Shown here piece after piece: positions 34,336-44,713 of a stretch of 64,000 nucleotides of DNA. The DNA is from ZC4RG20 sp036381515 (lineage in GTDB: Bacteria > Pseudomonadota > Gammaproteobacteria > Steroidobacterales > Rariloculaceae). The notes under the pieces were generated by a model, which was given only the letters and a program-made list of their open reading frames with translations, ran no database searches and had not been told where the DNA came from. Location: positions 3,132-67,131 of the forward strand of contig DASVCR010000081.1 in the NCBI GenBank assembly GCA_036381515.1, read 5' to 3'. Each line of letters begins with the position of its first letter. Position 1 is the stretch's first letter. The position numbers were made by a program, and so were the translations under genes.

Positions 34336-34578
34336 TCAGAGGTCGGTGTCGAGATCGTCTTCGTCGTAATCGTCCCAATCCGACAACAGACGACGCAGAT
34401 TCCGCTGCTCGTTGCGCAGCTCGACCCGCTGGCGTGCAGGCAGCCGTCGGCCCGCGGCGTCGCTTTCCCCCTCGAAGCCGTGACTTTGCAGGTACACGTC
34501 GTCGAGGTCCTCGTCATCGTCGTTGAAGATCGGGAAATCGCTGAAATCGTCGTCGACTTCCGACTTGGACTTACGCAT
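34336..34578 (-). CDS. Small acidic protein (80 aa)
   Basis: An ideal ribosome binding site (AAGGAG, 6 bases before ATG) supports this gene. It begins MRKSKSEVDDDFSDFPIFND, is very rich in Asp and Glu at both ends, and has a basic helical middle (ARQRVELRNEQRNLRRLL) before a tail ending DYDEDDLDTDL. It is the first gene after the TTGACA/TATAGT promoter. It could be a PA3496-type small protein, whose C-terminal helix looks similar, or a peptide acted on by the ligases and C39-like peptidase encoded next to it. Neither is shown. Confidence 0.7.
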   Translation of the reverse strand: MRKSKSEVDDDFSDFPIFNDDDEDLDDVYLQSHGFEGESDAAGRRLPARQRVELRNEQRNLRRLLSDWDDYDEDDLDTDL

Positions 34579-34724
34579 CTAACGCTCCTTGTCGCCGTCA
34601 ACTGTCAGACGGTTCATTGCCCGCTTAGACAGCAGACGGGCCGGACTCGTTTTGTGGTTACGTTCTTCGGATCGGCCCGGTGCTGCAAGAATCCGCGCCC
34701 GAAAGCGCCGCTGCAAGCTGCGCC

Positions 34725-34752
34725 ACTATAGGCCGTGGGCCGGCGGTGTCAA
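34725..34752 (-). promoter_or_regulatory. Sigma70 promoter of the amidoligase operon
   Basis: Reading leftward, TTGACA (34752-34747) is followed after 16 bases by TATAGT (34730-34725). The first box is a perfect consensus and the second differs by one base. Transcription should start near 34718, 140 bases before the small acidic protein. It sits between the stop of the GNAT gene and this operon, so the two gene groups can be expressed separately. Confidence 0.7.
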
Positions 34753-34785
34753 GGAAGATAAATACCGATGTTACAGAGGTTTACG

Positions 34786-35333
34786 TCAAACCGCGCGCGC
34801 TCGCCGGGGGCTCGCCCCGGCGACGCTCTTCCGGTAGATGATCTTGTCGTCGCCGGCCGCGTAGAAGTCCCGAAGCCGCGCGGCGGTCCGGTAGCCGGCC
34901 TTCCGGTAGAAGCGCCGCGTGCGGGCATAGTCCGGCCGCGACGACGTCTCGACGTACACGGTCCCGCCCCCTCGCCGCGCGACGTCGCACTCCGCCTCGT
35001 CGAGCAGCCGGCGACCTGCACCTAAGCCCCGGCAGGCCGGATCGACGACGATCCAGTAGAGGTCCCAGCTCGCGGCCGTCATCGGGACGGGCCCCCACAC
35101 GCAATAGCCGACGGTCCGGCCGCCGAGGTCCGCGAACGCGAAGTGGTAGCCGCTCTTGCGGCCGTCGCGCAGGCGGGTCTCGATCAGCTCGACCGCAACG
35201 GCCTGCTCCGCCTTCGAGAAGACGCCGACGCCTGCCGCGAGCCGGCGCACGGCGTCGATGTCCGACTCGCGGGGCGTCCGGCGCAGCCGCAAGCCGTCGT
35301 GCGTCCCGCGGGCCTCCGCCGCCGCCCGCTCGA

Positions 35334-35352
<19 letters not shown>
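34786..35352 (-). CDS. GNAT-family N-acetyltransferase, last gene of the beta-lysine cluster
   Basis: The 188-residue protein has a complete GNAT fold with the acetyl-CoA motif VDPACRGLGAGRRLLDEAE and the tail TRRFYRKAGYRTAARLRDFY. It begins inside the end of the GNAT-deacetylase gene (19-base overlap), so it is translationally coupled. With lysine 2,3-aminomutase upstream, it recalls the AblA/AblB pair that makes N-epsilon-acetyl-beta-lysine in archaea and some bacteria, although AblB itself is a different branch of the GNAT family. Its acceptor is therefore only inferred. Confidence 0.87.
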
Positions 35353-37063
<1,711 letters not shown>

Positions 37064-37064
<1 letters not shown>

Positions 37065-38098
37065 CAGCGCGAGCGCGGGGCGCCGCGGCGTGCGGCGTCG
37101 GCGAGGAGCCACGAGACCGCGGTCGCGAACGGGATCTCCGCGGCCGCGAGCGCGGCCGCGAAGCCCGCGTCCGGCGCGAGGCATGGGTTCGCGTTGATCT
37201 CGAGGATCGACGGTGTGCCGTCCGGTCCGACGCGGAAGTCGACGCGCGCGTAGCCGCCGAGGCCGAACGCGTTCCAGCAGTCGACCGCGAGCCCGGCCGC
37301 CCGCGCCGCGAGCTCGGGCTCGACGCCGAAGCGGCGCGGCGTCGAGCGATACTCGAAGCTCTCCGGATCCCACTTCGCCGCGTAGCCGACGATCCGCGGC
37401 TTGTCCTCCGGGAACGCGTCGAACTCGATCTCGGCGACCGGCAGCGTCCGGACGCCTTCGGGCGTCGCGAGCAGCGCGACGTTGAGCTCGCGGCCCGGCA
37501 CGTACCGTTCGGCGAACCACTCGCCGCCGAGCTCCGCGCGTTTCTTTTCGATCAGCGCGGCGGCGGCGCGCGCGTCGGCGACGACCGACGCGTCGTCGAT
37601 CCCGACCGACGCGTGCTCCCACACCGACTTCACGATCCACGGCCCGCCGCGCGCCGACGCGGTGACGAGCTCGGGCGTCGGCAGCCCCGCGTCGACGAGC
37701 CGCCGCTTCGCGAGCAGTTTATTCGACGACAGGCGCTGCGCCGCGGCCGCGCAGCCGGTGAACGGCACGCCGAGCGCCTCGAGCAGCGTCGGCACGAGAT
37801 GGATCAGCGCCGCCCGTCCGCCGAGCGACTCGACGAGGTTGAAGACGGCCGCGTCGCGCGCGGACGCGAGGCGGCGCTCGAGCGGCGCGAGGTCGAGCCC
37901 GACAGGCATCGTCTCGGCTTCGACGCCGAGCTCGGCCAGCGCGTCGGCGACGTGCGCCGCCTGCACGAGCGCGTCCTGCACGTCCGGCGCACCGTCGGCT
38001 GCGCGCTCGTCGTACAGCACGAGCACGCGGCGGAACGGTATCGGCGACGGCTCGCGACTAACGAAAGGTGTCGGACGCGCCGTTTCGCTACGCGGCAT
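37064..38098 (-). CDS. D-Ala-D-Ala ligase-like ATP-grasp enzyme, copy 1
   Basis: The 344-residue protein has an N-terminal Ddl-like domain (RRVLVLYDERAADG, DAAVFNLVESLGG, LEALGVPFTGCAA) and the ATP-grasp core (PWIVKSVWEHASVGIDDASV, ERYVPGRELNVALL, EINANPCLAPDAGFAAAL). The metal-binding EINANP is intact. It is clearly related to the next gene but diverged, so the two probably join different substrates. A dipeptide cell-wall role is unlikely, given the setting with lysine 2,3-aminomutase. It overlaps both neighbours (11 bases with the next ligase, 1 with the fusion gene). Confidence 0.87.
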
Positions 38099-39086
38099 CG
38101 GCGCGGCCCGCGCCCGTGCGCTCGCGGGCGCATTCGACGATCGCGCCGATCAGGCTGCGATAGTCGATGCCGGCGAGCTCCGCCATGATCGGCAAATCGG
38201 AGTGGCCCGGCGTGAGCCCCGCGAGCGGATTGATCTCGAGCATCTGCGGCGCGCCGTGCTCGTCGAGCCGCACGTCGACGCGGCCTGCGTCGCGGCAGCC
38301 GAGGCAGCGCCATGCGGCCAGCGCGACCTGCTCGACGTCTGCCCGGAGCGCCCCCGTCTCGAGCAGCCGGTACTCGACGAGCTCGCGCCAGTGCGCCTTG
38401 TTGCGGTACGAGTAGACACCCTCGTCCGCGCCGGCGCGGAGCCGCACCTCGAGCGTCGCGAGCGCGCGCGCGCCGGTGCCCGTGCCGAGGATGCCGACCG
38501 TGAACTCGCGCCCGGGCAGGAACCGCTCGACGAGCACCGGCTGACGATGCTCGCGCAGCAGCGCCGCGCACGTCGACACGAGCTCTGCCTTCGAGCGCAC
38601 GAGCGAAGCGGCCGTGATGCCCTTGCTCGTGCCCTCGGCGACCGGCTTCACGAAGAGCGGCGGCTCGAGCGCGACCGCGGCCGCTTCCTCAGGCGACGAC
38701 ACGAGCGCGAAGTCCGGCGTCGGCACGCCGCAGCCGCGCGCGACGTGCTTCGCCATCGCCTTGTGCAGCGTCAGCGCGCAGACGAGCGGATCGGAGAACG
38801 TGTACGGCACGCCGTACGCGTCGAGCAGCGCCGGGACCTGCGACTCGCGGCCGAAGCCTTCGACGCCCTCCGCGATGTTGAACACGAGGTCCCAGCGCTC
38901 GCCGGCGACGAGCCGCTCGGCGAGCGCGCGCACGTGACCGATCCGGACGCATTCGTGGCCGAGCGCCGCGAGCGCGCCGGCGATCGCGTCGATCGTCTCG
39001 ATCGAGTCGAACTCGGCGACGTCGGCTTCGGTGAAACCGCGCTCGAGATAGTCGTCCTTGAGGTCGTACGTCAGGCCGATCAGCAT
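38088..39086 (-). CDS. D-Ala-D-Ala ligase-like ATP-grasp enzyme, copy 2
   Basis: 332 residues starting MLIGLTYDLKDDYLERGFTE. Ddl-like motifs follow: WDLVFNIAEGVEGFGRESQV, LLDAYGVPYTFSD, PLFVKPVAEGTSKGITAAS, ERFLPGREFTVGIL and the metal site MLEINPLAGLTPGHSDLPIM. Its C-terminus fits canonical Ddl better than copy 1. It starts 7 bases inside the aminomutase gene end, so it is coupled to it. A product in which beta-lysine is ligated to another amino acid would fit. Confidence 0.87.
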   Translation of the reverse strand: MLIGLTYDLKDDYLERGFTEADVAEFDSIETIDAIAGALAALGHECVRIGHVRALAERLVAGERWDLVFNIAEGVEGFGRESQVPALLDAYGVPYTFSDPLVCALTLHKAMAKHVARGCGVPTPDFALVSSPEEAAAVALEPPLFVKPVAEGTSKGITAASLVRSKAELVSTCAALLREHRQPVLVERFLPGREFTVGILGTGTGARALATLEVRLRAGADEGVYSYRNKAHWRELVEYRLLETGALRADVEQVALAAWRCLGCRDAGRVDVRLDEHGAPQMLEINPLAGLTPGHSDLPIMAELAGIDYRSLIGAIVECARERTGAGRADAA

Positions 39087-40384
39087 GCTTGCGGCAACCT
39101 CGCGCCGAGCGTCCCTTCCGGGTCCGGATACCGGCACGTGTCGCCCTTGTAGTTGCGCAGCAGCAGGTCGTCCCCGTCGCGCCCGATCACCGCGTCCGGC
39201 AAGAGCGCGACCTTGCCGCCTCCGGCCGGCGCATCGACGACGTAGGTCGGCACCGCGTATCCGGTCGTGAAGCCGCGCAGCCCGCTGATCAGCTCGATGC
39301 CGCGGTCGACGCTCGTTCTGAAGTGGCTCGAGCCACGGATCGGATCGCACTGATAGAGGTAGTACGGCCGCACGCGGATCTTCAGGAGCCCCTGGAACAG
39401 CTTCTTCAGCGTCTCGAGATCGTCGTTGACGCCCTTGAGCAGCACCGTCTGACTGCCGAGCGGGATGCCGGCGTCCGCGAGCCGGCCGCACGCCTCGGCG
39501 ACCTCGGGCGTCAGCTCGTCCGGGTGCGTGAAGTGCAGGCTCATCCAGAGCGGGTGGTACTTGCGCAGCATCCGCGTCAGCGTCGGCGTCACGCGCATCG
39601 GCTGCACGACCGGCTGCTTCGAGCCGATCCGGATGAACTCGACGTGCGGGATCGCACGCAGCGCCGAGATCACGTACTCGAGCCGCTCCTCGTCGAGGCT
39701 CAACGGATCGCCGCCCGAGATCAGCACGTCGCGCACGGCGGGCGTCGCGCGGATGTACTCGATCGCGCGATCGACGTCCGCCTTCTTCAGCGCGCGCTCG
39801 CCGCTCGCGCCGACGAGCCGCGCCCGCGTGCAGTAGCGGCAGTAGACCGAGCAGAAATTCGTCACGAGCAGCAGGACGCGGTCGGGGTAGCGATGCACGA
39901 GGCCGGGGACCGGGCTCGTGCCGTCCTCGCCGAGCGGATCGTCCTCCTCGCCCGGCGCGATCTCGAACTCGCCGAGCGTCGGCACGACCGTGCGGCGCAG
40001 CGGCTGGTTCGGGTCCTCTGGATCGACGAGGCTCATGTAGTACGGCGTGATGCCGGCCGGCAACGGCCCTTCGTGGCGGCGAATCGCTTCGCGCTCGCCG
40101 TCCGTCAACCGGAGCATGCGCTCGAGCTGCTCGAGGCTGCGGATCCGGTTACGGTTCTGCCAGCGCCAGTCGTTCCACTCGGAGCTCTTGACGGTGGGGA
40201 AGAAGCGCTTGCGAAACGCATTGCTCTTCGGACCGATCACGAGACGCGGACGCGGCACGGAGACGAGTCGCGGCGCGGCGTTCGCAACGTGATCGGGAAG
40301 GGAACTGGTTTTGGGAGTGGGAGCTTTGCGTTCGGCGAGCGCCGAACTTGGAGGTTCTTCCTCCAGAGACAGCAGCTTGTTCAC
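39080..40384 (-). CDS. kamA: Lysine 2,3-aminomutase (radical SAM)
   Basis: The cluster-binding CSVYCRYC supplies Cys178, Cys182 and Cys185. PLP-binding Lys391 lies in VPTYVVDAPAGGGK. Asp347 (YLYQCDP) and Asp384 correspond to the two aspartates that hold the lysine side-chain amine in clostridial enzyme (293 and 330); their 37-residue spacing and the 7 residues to the PLP lysine agree exactly. This favours true lysine 2,3-aminomutase over EpmB or glutamate forms. The frame stays open to 40582, but the promoter at 40491-40518 lies inside that extension, so I place the start at the GTG at 40384 (434 residues). Confidence 0.9.
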   Translation of the reverse strand: MNKLLSLEEEPPSSALAERKAPTPKTSSLPDHVANAAPRLVSVPRPRLVIGPKSNAFRKRFFPTVKSSEWNDWRWQNRNRIRSLEQLERMLRLTDGEREAIRRHEGPLPAGITPYYMSLVDPEDPNQPLRRTVVPTLGEFEIAPGEEDDPLGEDGTSPVPGLVHRYPDRVLLLVTNFCSVYCRYCTRARLVGASGERALKKADVDRAIEYIRATPAVRDVLISGGDPLSLDEERLEYVISALRAIPHVEFIRIGSKQPVVQPMRVTPTLTRMLRKYHPLWMSLHFTHPDELTPEVAEACGRLADAGIPLGSQTVLLKGVNDDLETLKKLFQGLLKIRVRPYYLYQCDPIRGSSHFRTSVDRGIELISGLRGFTTGYAVPTYVVDAPAGGGKVALLPDAVIGRDGDDLLLRNYKGDTCRYPDPEGTLGARLPQAC

Positions 40385-40455
40385 CTGCGTCCGTGTCCCG
40401 GGCCGGGCGGCCCATTGGGTGCTGTCTACCGAGGCACTGCCGTTTCCGTGACCTC

Positions 40456-40468
40456 GGTCTGGCAGACC
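40456..40468. promoter_or_regulatory. Palindrome GGTCTG-G-CAGACC downstream of the kamA promoter
   Basis: A perfect 6-1-6 inverted repeat lies about 16-28 bases after the predicted transcription start. Its position and size suit a repressor operator or a small leader hairpin. Confidence 0.45.
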
Positions 40469-40490
40469 ATCTGCCTGCGAAAACGCCGTA

Positions 40491-40518
40491 AATATAGAAC
40501 TCCGTAATAGGAATGCAA
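40491..40518 (-). promoter_or_regulatory. Sigma70 promoter of the kamA operon
   Basis: Reading leftward, TTGCAT (40518-40513) and TATATT (40496-40491) are separated by 16 bases in an AT-rich patch that stands out in this GC-rich sequence. Transcription would start near 40484, about 100 bases before the GTG of kamA. A 6-1-6 palindrome follows the start site. Confidence 0.6.
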
Positions 40519-40591
40519 GCGGATTTTTCGTCGTCGGCGAGCGACGGTTCGTTTCCGCTTTCGAACCTGAGACGCCGCTCACAAAGCCCCC

Positions 40592-40712
40592 GAAAATGTG
40601 TCAGACACCTTCTTGGGGTCAGAGCCCATTTTTCATTCGGCGACCCATCGAGCCAGACGACGTCGAGCGAAAAATGGGCTCTGACCCCAAAAAGGTGTCT
40701 GACACGATTTTC
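40592..40712. repeat. Nested REP-like inverted repeat (both families), 43/44-bp arms
   Basis: The left arm (40592-40634) and right arm (40669-40712) are reverse complements apart from one indel and one mismatch. Each arm contains GTGTCAGACACC on the outside and GGGGTCAGAGCCC on the inside. The 34-base loop has no relation to that of the similar element at 56845-56967, so the arms are conserved while the loop is not. It lies in the divergent space between kamA and gltA. Confidence 0.85.
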
Positions 40713-40777
40713 CGAACAGTGCCGCGCGGCCGACGGCAATTCGAGCGTAGAATGCGACTGGTGTTTGGAGGTTCACG

Positions 40778-42064
40778 ATGAGCAAGACCGCAACCTTGAG
40801 CTACGACGGCAACAGCGTCGAGCTGCCCCTCGTCGTCGGCACGGAGAACGAGACCGCCGTAGACATCACGTCGCTTCGCTCGCGCACGGGGCTCATCACC
40901 CTCGACAGCGGCTACGCGAACACGGGCGCCTGCAAGAGCTCGATCACGTTCATCGACGGCGACCGGGGCATCCTGCGCTACCGCGGCTACCCGATCGAGG
41001 AGCTCGCCGTGAAGTCGACCTTCGTCGAGACGGCCTACCTCCTGATCTTCGGCGAGCTGCCGACCGCGTCGCAGCTGAAGGACTTCCGCGCGCTGCTCGT
41101 CGAGCATGAGCTGATCCACGAGGACATGCGCCATCACTTCGACGGCTTCCCGCCGACATCGCCGCCGATGGCGATCCTGTCCGCCATGATCAACGCGCTC
41201 GGCTGCTTCCAGCCGGCGTTCATGCAGCCCGAGGACAGCGACCACTTCATGGAGCCCGCCGCCCGGCTGATGAGCAAAGTGCGGACGATCGCCGCGGCGA
41301 GCTACCGGAAGTCGATCGGCAAGCCGATCAACTATCCGCGACCGGACCTGCGCTACACGGCGAACTTCCTGCACATGCTGTTCTCGCACCCGCACAAGCT
41401 GTACGAGCCCGACGACGTCGTCGTCGACGCGCTCGACCGGCTGCTGCTGCTCCATGCGGACCACGAGCAGAACTGCTCGACGTCGACGGTCCGGATGGTC
41501 GGCTCGTCGCAGGCGAACCTCTACGCATCGGTCGCCGCAGGCGTCTGCGCGCTCTGGGGGCCGCTGCACGGCGGCGCGAACGTCGCCGTCATCGAGATGC
41601 TGACGCGGCTGCTCGAGAGCGGCGAGAAGCTCGAGAAGTTCGTCGACCGGGTCAAGAACCGCGACTCGGGCGTCCGGCTCATGGGCTTCGGCCATCGCGT
41701 CTACAAGAACTTCGATCCGCGCGCGAAGATCATCAAGGCCGCCTGCGACGCGCTGCTCGAGAAGCTCGGCATCCGCGACCCGCTGCTCGACCTCGCCCTC
41801 CGGCTCGAGGAGGTCGCGCTGTCGGATCCCTACTTCATCGAGCGGAAGCTCTATCCGAACGTCGACTACTACAGCGGGATCATCATGCGGGCGATCGGCA
41901 TCCCGACGAACATGTTCACGGTGATCTTCGCGATCGGGCGCCTGCCCGGCTGGATCGCGCACTGGCGCGAGGTCCGTATCGGCGACTCGCGGATCGACCG
42001 CCCGCGGCAGGTGTACGTCGGGCCGACGGAGCGGGCGTACGTGCCGATCGCCGAGCGGGGTTGA
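40778..42064 (+). CDS. gltA: Citrate synthase
   Basis: This enzyme condenses oxaloacetate with acetyl-CoA in the TCA cycle. His229 (HADHEQNCSTS), His264 (GPLHGGAN) and His306 (GFGHRVYKNFDPR) match the Escherichia coli catalytic positions almost number for number, and the catalytic Asp lies in KLYPNVDYYSG. 428 residues and the N-terminal beta-rich domain mark the Gram-negative hexameric type. TTGGAGG precedes the ATG. Confidence 0.97.
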   Translation: MSKTATLSYDGNSVELPLVVGTENETAVDITSLRSRTGLITLDSGYANTGACKSSITFIDGDRGILRYRGYPIEELAVKSTFVETAYLLIFGELPTASQLKDFRALLVEHELIHEDMRHHFDGFPPTSPPMAILSAMINALGCFQPAFMQPEDSDHFMEPAARLMSKVRTIAAASYRKSIGKPINYPRPDLRYTANFLHMLFSHPHKLYEPDDVVVDALDRLLLLHADHEQNCSTSTVRMVGSSQANLYASVAAGVCALWGPLHGGANVAVIEMLTRLLESGEKLEKFVDRVKNRDSGVRLMGFGHRVYKNFDPRAKIIKAACDALLEKLGIRDPLLDLALRLEEVALSDPYFIERKLYPNVDYYSGIIMRAIGIPTNMFTVIFAIGRLPGWIAHWREVRIGDSRIDRPRQVYVGPTERAYVPIAERG

Positions 42065-42095
42065 CGCAACCCAAAGCGGCGGCGCAACGCGAGGA

Positions 42096-43148
42096 TCACT
42101 CCTTCAGCGTGTGATCGGGGTTCTCCGGCCGGCAGCCGAACGGCTCGATCGTCAGATTGCTCGGCGCGTACTCGGCGACCGCCGTGTCGAACGGCCGCGT
42201 GAAGAACTTCGGATCGTCGTGATCGATGCTGACGACGAGCCGCTGCCTCTCGGCGTCGAACCGAATGCGCTCGACGGTCGTCAATGCATCGGAGTGCAGG
42301 AGGCCTCGGGTCGGCTGCCCCGGCCGCTCTACGTACTGATTGAGGACGCCCTCGGCGTAATTCGCCGTCTCGACGACCAGCGTGTCGCCTTCGAAACGGC
42401 CGATCGAGTGGCCGAGCGTCGTGCGCGGACCGTCCGCGGGGTGCTCGGTCTGGTCGAGATGCACGATCCGCTCGACGTCCATCCATTCGTGTCGCAGGAT
42501 CACGAGGTCGCCGTCGCGGACGATCTCGAGCGGCGTGCCGGGCGCGAACCAGACACGCCTTATCGCGACGGGATCGCAGCGAAACGTCGGGTCGTCGACG
42601 AACGGATCGTACGCCGCGACGGCCGCCTCCCCCGCCGGCGTCAGGTAGTCCATCATCGGCTGCGGGCCGCTCGTCGGGCGGTTAGCCGGAACGAGGAGCC
42701 ACGTGCCGTAGATGTCGTGCCGCTCCGCCAGCGGGCGCGCGTCGGCCGTCGAGCGAGCGCCGGCCCCCGGCCCGTTCACGTTCAGCACGCGGCCGTCTGC
42801 GAGCTCGACCGTGTTGAAGAAGCACATGTAAGGATCGCGGCGCGCCTGCGAGCCGGTCACGGTGATGCGCTCGCCCGGCGCGAGCATGGAGCGGTGGATG
42901 CCGTTCCGCTCGAGCTGCGTGACCCCGTGCGACTCGCAGACGTACTCGCGCGTGAGGCCGTTCTCGTCGACGGCTTCGATGTGGACGTACGCATGCGGGT
43001 TGCGCGGCTCGAACTCGATCACGGTCCCGCTGATGACGACGGGCTTCTCCGCATCGAAGTGCGGCGCGAAGCTGTGGTGGGCGGCCGCGGTGGATGCGGC
43101 CGAGATGCCTAAGACGTAGCCGAGCCCGACGACGACGCGAGATTGCAT
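42096..43148 (-). CDS. Secreted DUF6152-type protein (second paralogue)
   Basis: A signal peptide (MQSRVVVGLGYVLGISAAST, cleaved near AAA-HHS) is followed by HHSFAPHFDAEKPVVISGTV and NPHAYVHIEAV, then CESHGVTQLERNGIH and the C-terminal LRHEWMDVERIVHLDQTEHP and GHSIGRFEGDTLVVETANY. It shares its plan with the gene at 9678-10895. GGAGGGGA lies just before the ATG at 43148. It follows the SMP-30/SnoaL gene by 35 bases on the same strand, so the two may be co-expressed. Function is unknown. Confidence 0.82.
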   Translation of the reverse strand: MQSRVVVGLGYVLGISAASTAAAHHSFAPHFDAEKPVVISGTVIEFEPRNPHAYVHIEAVDENGLTREYVCESHGVTQLERNGIHRSMLAPGERITVTGSQARRDPYMCFFNTVELADGRVLNVNGPGAGARSTADARPLAERHDIYGTWLLVPANRPTSGPQPMMDYLTPAGEAAVAAYDPFVDDPTFRCDPVAIRRVWFAPGTPLEIVRDGDLVILRHEWMDVERIVHLDQTEHPADGPRTTLGHSIGRFEGDTLVVETANYAEGVLNQYVERPGQPTRGLLHSDALTTVERIRFDAERQRLVVSIDHDDPKFFTRPFDTAVAEYAPSNLTIEPFGCRPENPDHTLKE

Positions 43149-43183
43149 GTCTCCCCTCCTTTGCTCGAAACGGCCACCTCGCC

Positions 43184-44713
43184 CTACTCGCTCCTGACCC
43201 GCCGCAGGATCTGCCACTCGCCGTTGCGCTTCACGAGCTCGTCCTCGTAGCGGCCGATCGCCGAGATGTGAATGTCGACGTTCGTCTTCATGACGACCAT
43301 CCACGTCGACTTATGCCGCGCCGTATCCTCGTCGACGATCTCGATCAGCGAATCGCTGTTGCGGTTGTAGCGGCGAAGGCTCGCCGGGTCGTAGCTCAGC
43401 GTGGCGGGATCGGTGTTCCGTTGGCGCTCCAGGCGATCGGTGATGATCGTGCGGATGTCGTCGCGCCCCACGTACCGCATCTTCTGGTAGCCGAAGACCG
43501 GCCCTTCTCCGGTCAGCTCGTACACAGCGTCCTCGGCGAACGCGTTGGCGAAGAGATCCGGATCGCCGAGCTCGAAGCCGAGATTCGCGCGCGCGAGCAC
43601 CTGCTCGATCGCTTCGCGGTCCGACAGGCGCGTTGCGCCGTGACGGAACGGGAGGTCGCCGTACGCGATGCGATCGCCTTGGAACGTGCCGAGCCAGAAC
43701 CGGCCGTCGTGCGTCAGGACCATCGTCGCGTTGCTGAAGACCGGCGTCGCCGGCGTGTCGACGACGACCTCGTACTCCATCGTCGCCGGGTCGATCGCGA
43801 TCCCGAACGTGCCGCGAGGACACGTGGCGAGCCGCTCGAGATCGTGCTGCGGTCCCGGCTTGCCGCCGCACTCGGGCACGTCGTTCTTCATGCCGGCCGT
43901 CAGCAGGCGACCGGCGCCATCGAAATGGACGTTGTCCGGCGTGAACGGCAGAGGCTGCGTCGTCCGGAGCTGCCGCGCGGGCTTCGTGTTCGAGAACGCG
44001 ACGACCGTCTGGAAGCCCGACGAGACGACGTAGATTTCCTTGCCGTCCGGCGACACCTCGATGCCGTTGTTGCCCGGCAGCTCCGTGCCTTCGATCCGCG
44101 TGAAGCCCGGATCGCCGGGCGACCACTCGAGGACGACGCCGGTCGGCCGCATCGCGACCGAGTCCGCGAACGTTCGGCCCGGCAGGATCAGCACGGTCGC
44201 GACGAGCGATCCGTCCGCGAGCGACGCGACGCTGTTCGCGGCGAGCCCGTCGGGCAGGCGCACGCAGCCCTTCCAGGTCACCGTCGGCCGCTCGCCGGTC
44301 GCGTCGACGTCGAAGACCTCGATCGACTCGCGCTCGCCGTGCATCACGGCATACAGCGTCGAGTGACCGCCGCTGCCGGGCCGAAGGTTCAGGCCGTGCG
44401 CGTTGAAGCGCGCGGGATCGGGCGGCTCGGTGCAGTCCGGATACATCGGATCGTGCGCCGCGCGCGGCCGCTCGCCCGGATAAAGCGGGCTCCACGTTGC
44501 GTTGTCGGCATCGACGAGCGCGAGCCCCGCGCCTTCCGCCATCGAGCTCGCGATGATGAAGTCCGTGCCCGGAACGAGCACGAGGTCTTCCGGGTTCTGC
44601 AGACCGCAGACGAACTCTTGACCTGCCGCCGGCGCGCAGCCCGCGTCGGACGACTGGCCGAAGGCCGGCAGCGATGCGGCGGCCAGGATGGACAAGAGAG
44701 CGAGCCTCGTCAT
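43184..44713 (-). CDS. Secreted SMP-30/gluconolactonase-like propeller fused to a SnoaL-like domain
   Basis: After a signal peptide (MTRLALLSILAAASLPAFG), residues 30-380 form an arylesterase/SMP-30-type propeller (GLQNPEDLVLVPGTDFIIAS, FNAHGLNLRPGSGGHSTLYA, LPGNNGIEVSPDGKEIYVVS). Residues about 390-509 form a SnoaL/NTF2 domain (SDREAIEQVLARANLGFELG, FANAFAEDAVYEL, VKRNGEWQILRRVRSE). I take the ATG at 44713, preceded by GGGGAGGA. Such secreted enzymes open lactones or esters; the SnoaL part may bind the substrate. Both domains look intact. Confidence 0.82.
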   Translation of the reverse strand: MTRLALLSILAAASLPAFGQSSDAGCAPAAGQEFVCGLQNPEDLVLVPGTDFIIASSMAEGAGLALVDADNATWSPLYPGERPRAAHDPMYPDCTEPPDPARFNAHGLNLRPGSGGHSTLYAVMHGERESIEVFDVDATGERPTVTWKGCVRLPDGLAANSVASLADGSLVATVLILPGRTFADSVAMRPTGVVLEWSPGDPGFTRIEGTELPGNNGIEVSPDGKEIYVVSSGFQTVVAFSNTKPARQLRTTQPLPFTPDNVHFDGAGRLLTAGMKNDVPECGGKPGPQHDLERLATCPRGTFGIAIDPATMEYEVVVDTPATPVFSNATMVLTHDGRFWLGTFQGDRIAYGDLPFRHGATRLSDREAIEQVLARANLGFELGDPDLFANAFAEDAVYELTGEGPVFGYQKMRYVGRDDIRTIITDRLERQRNTDPATLSYDPASLRRYNRNSDSLIEIVDEDTARHKSTWMVVMKTNVDIHISAIGRYEDELVKRNGEWQILRRVRSE

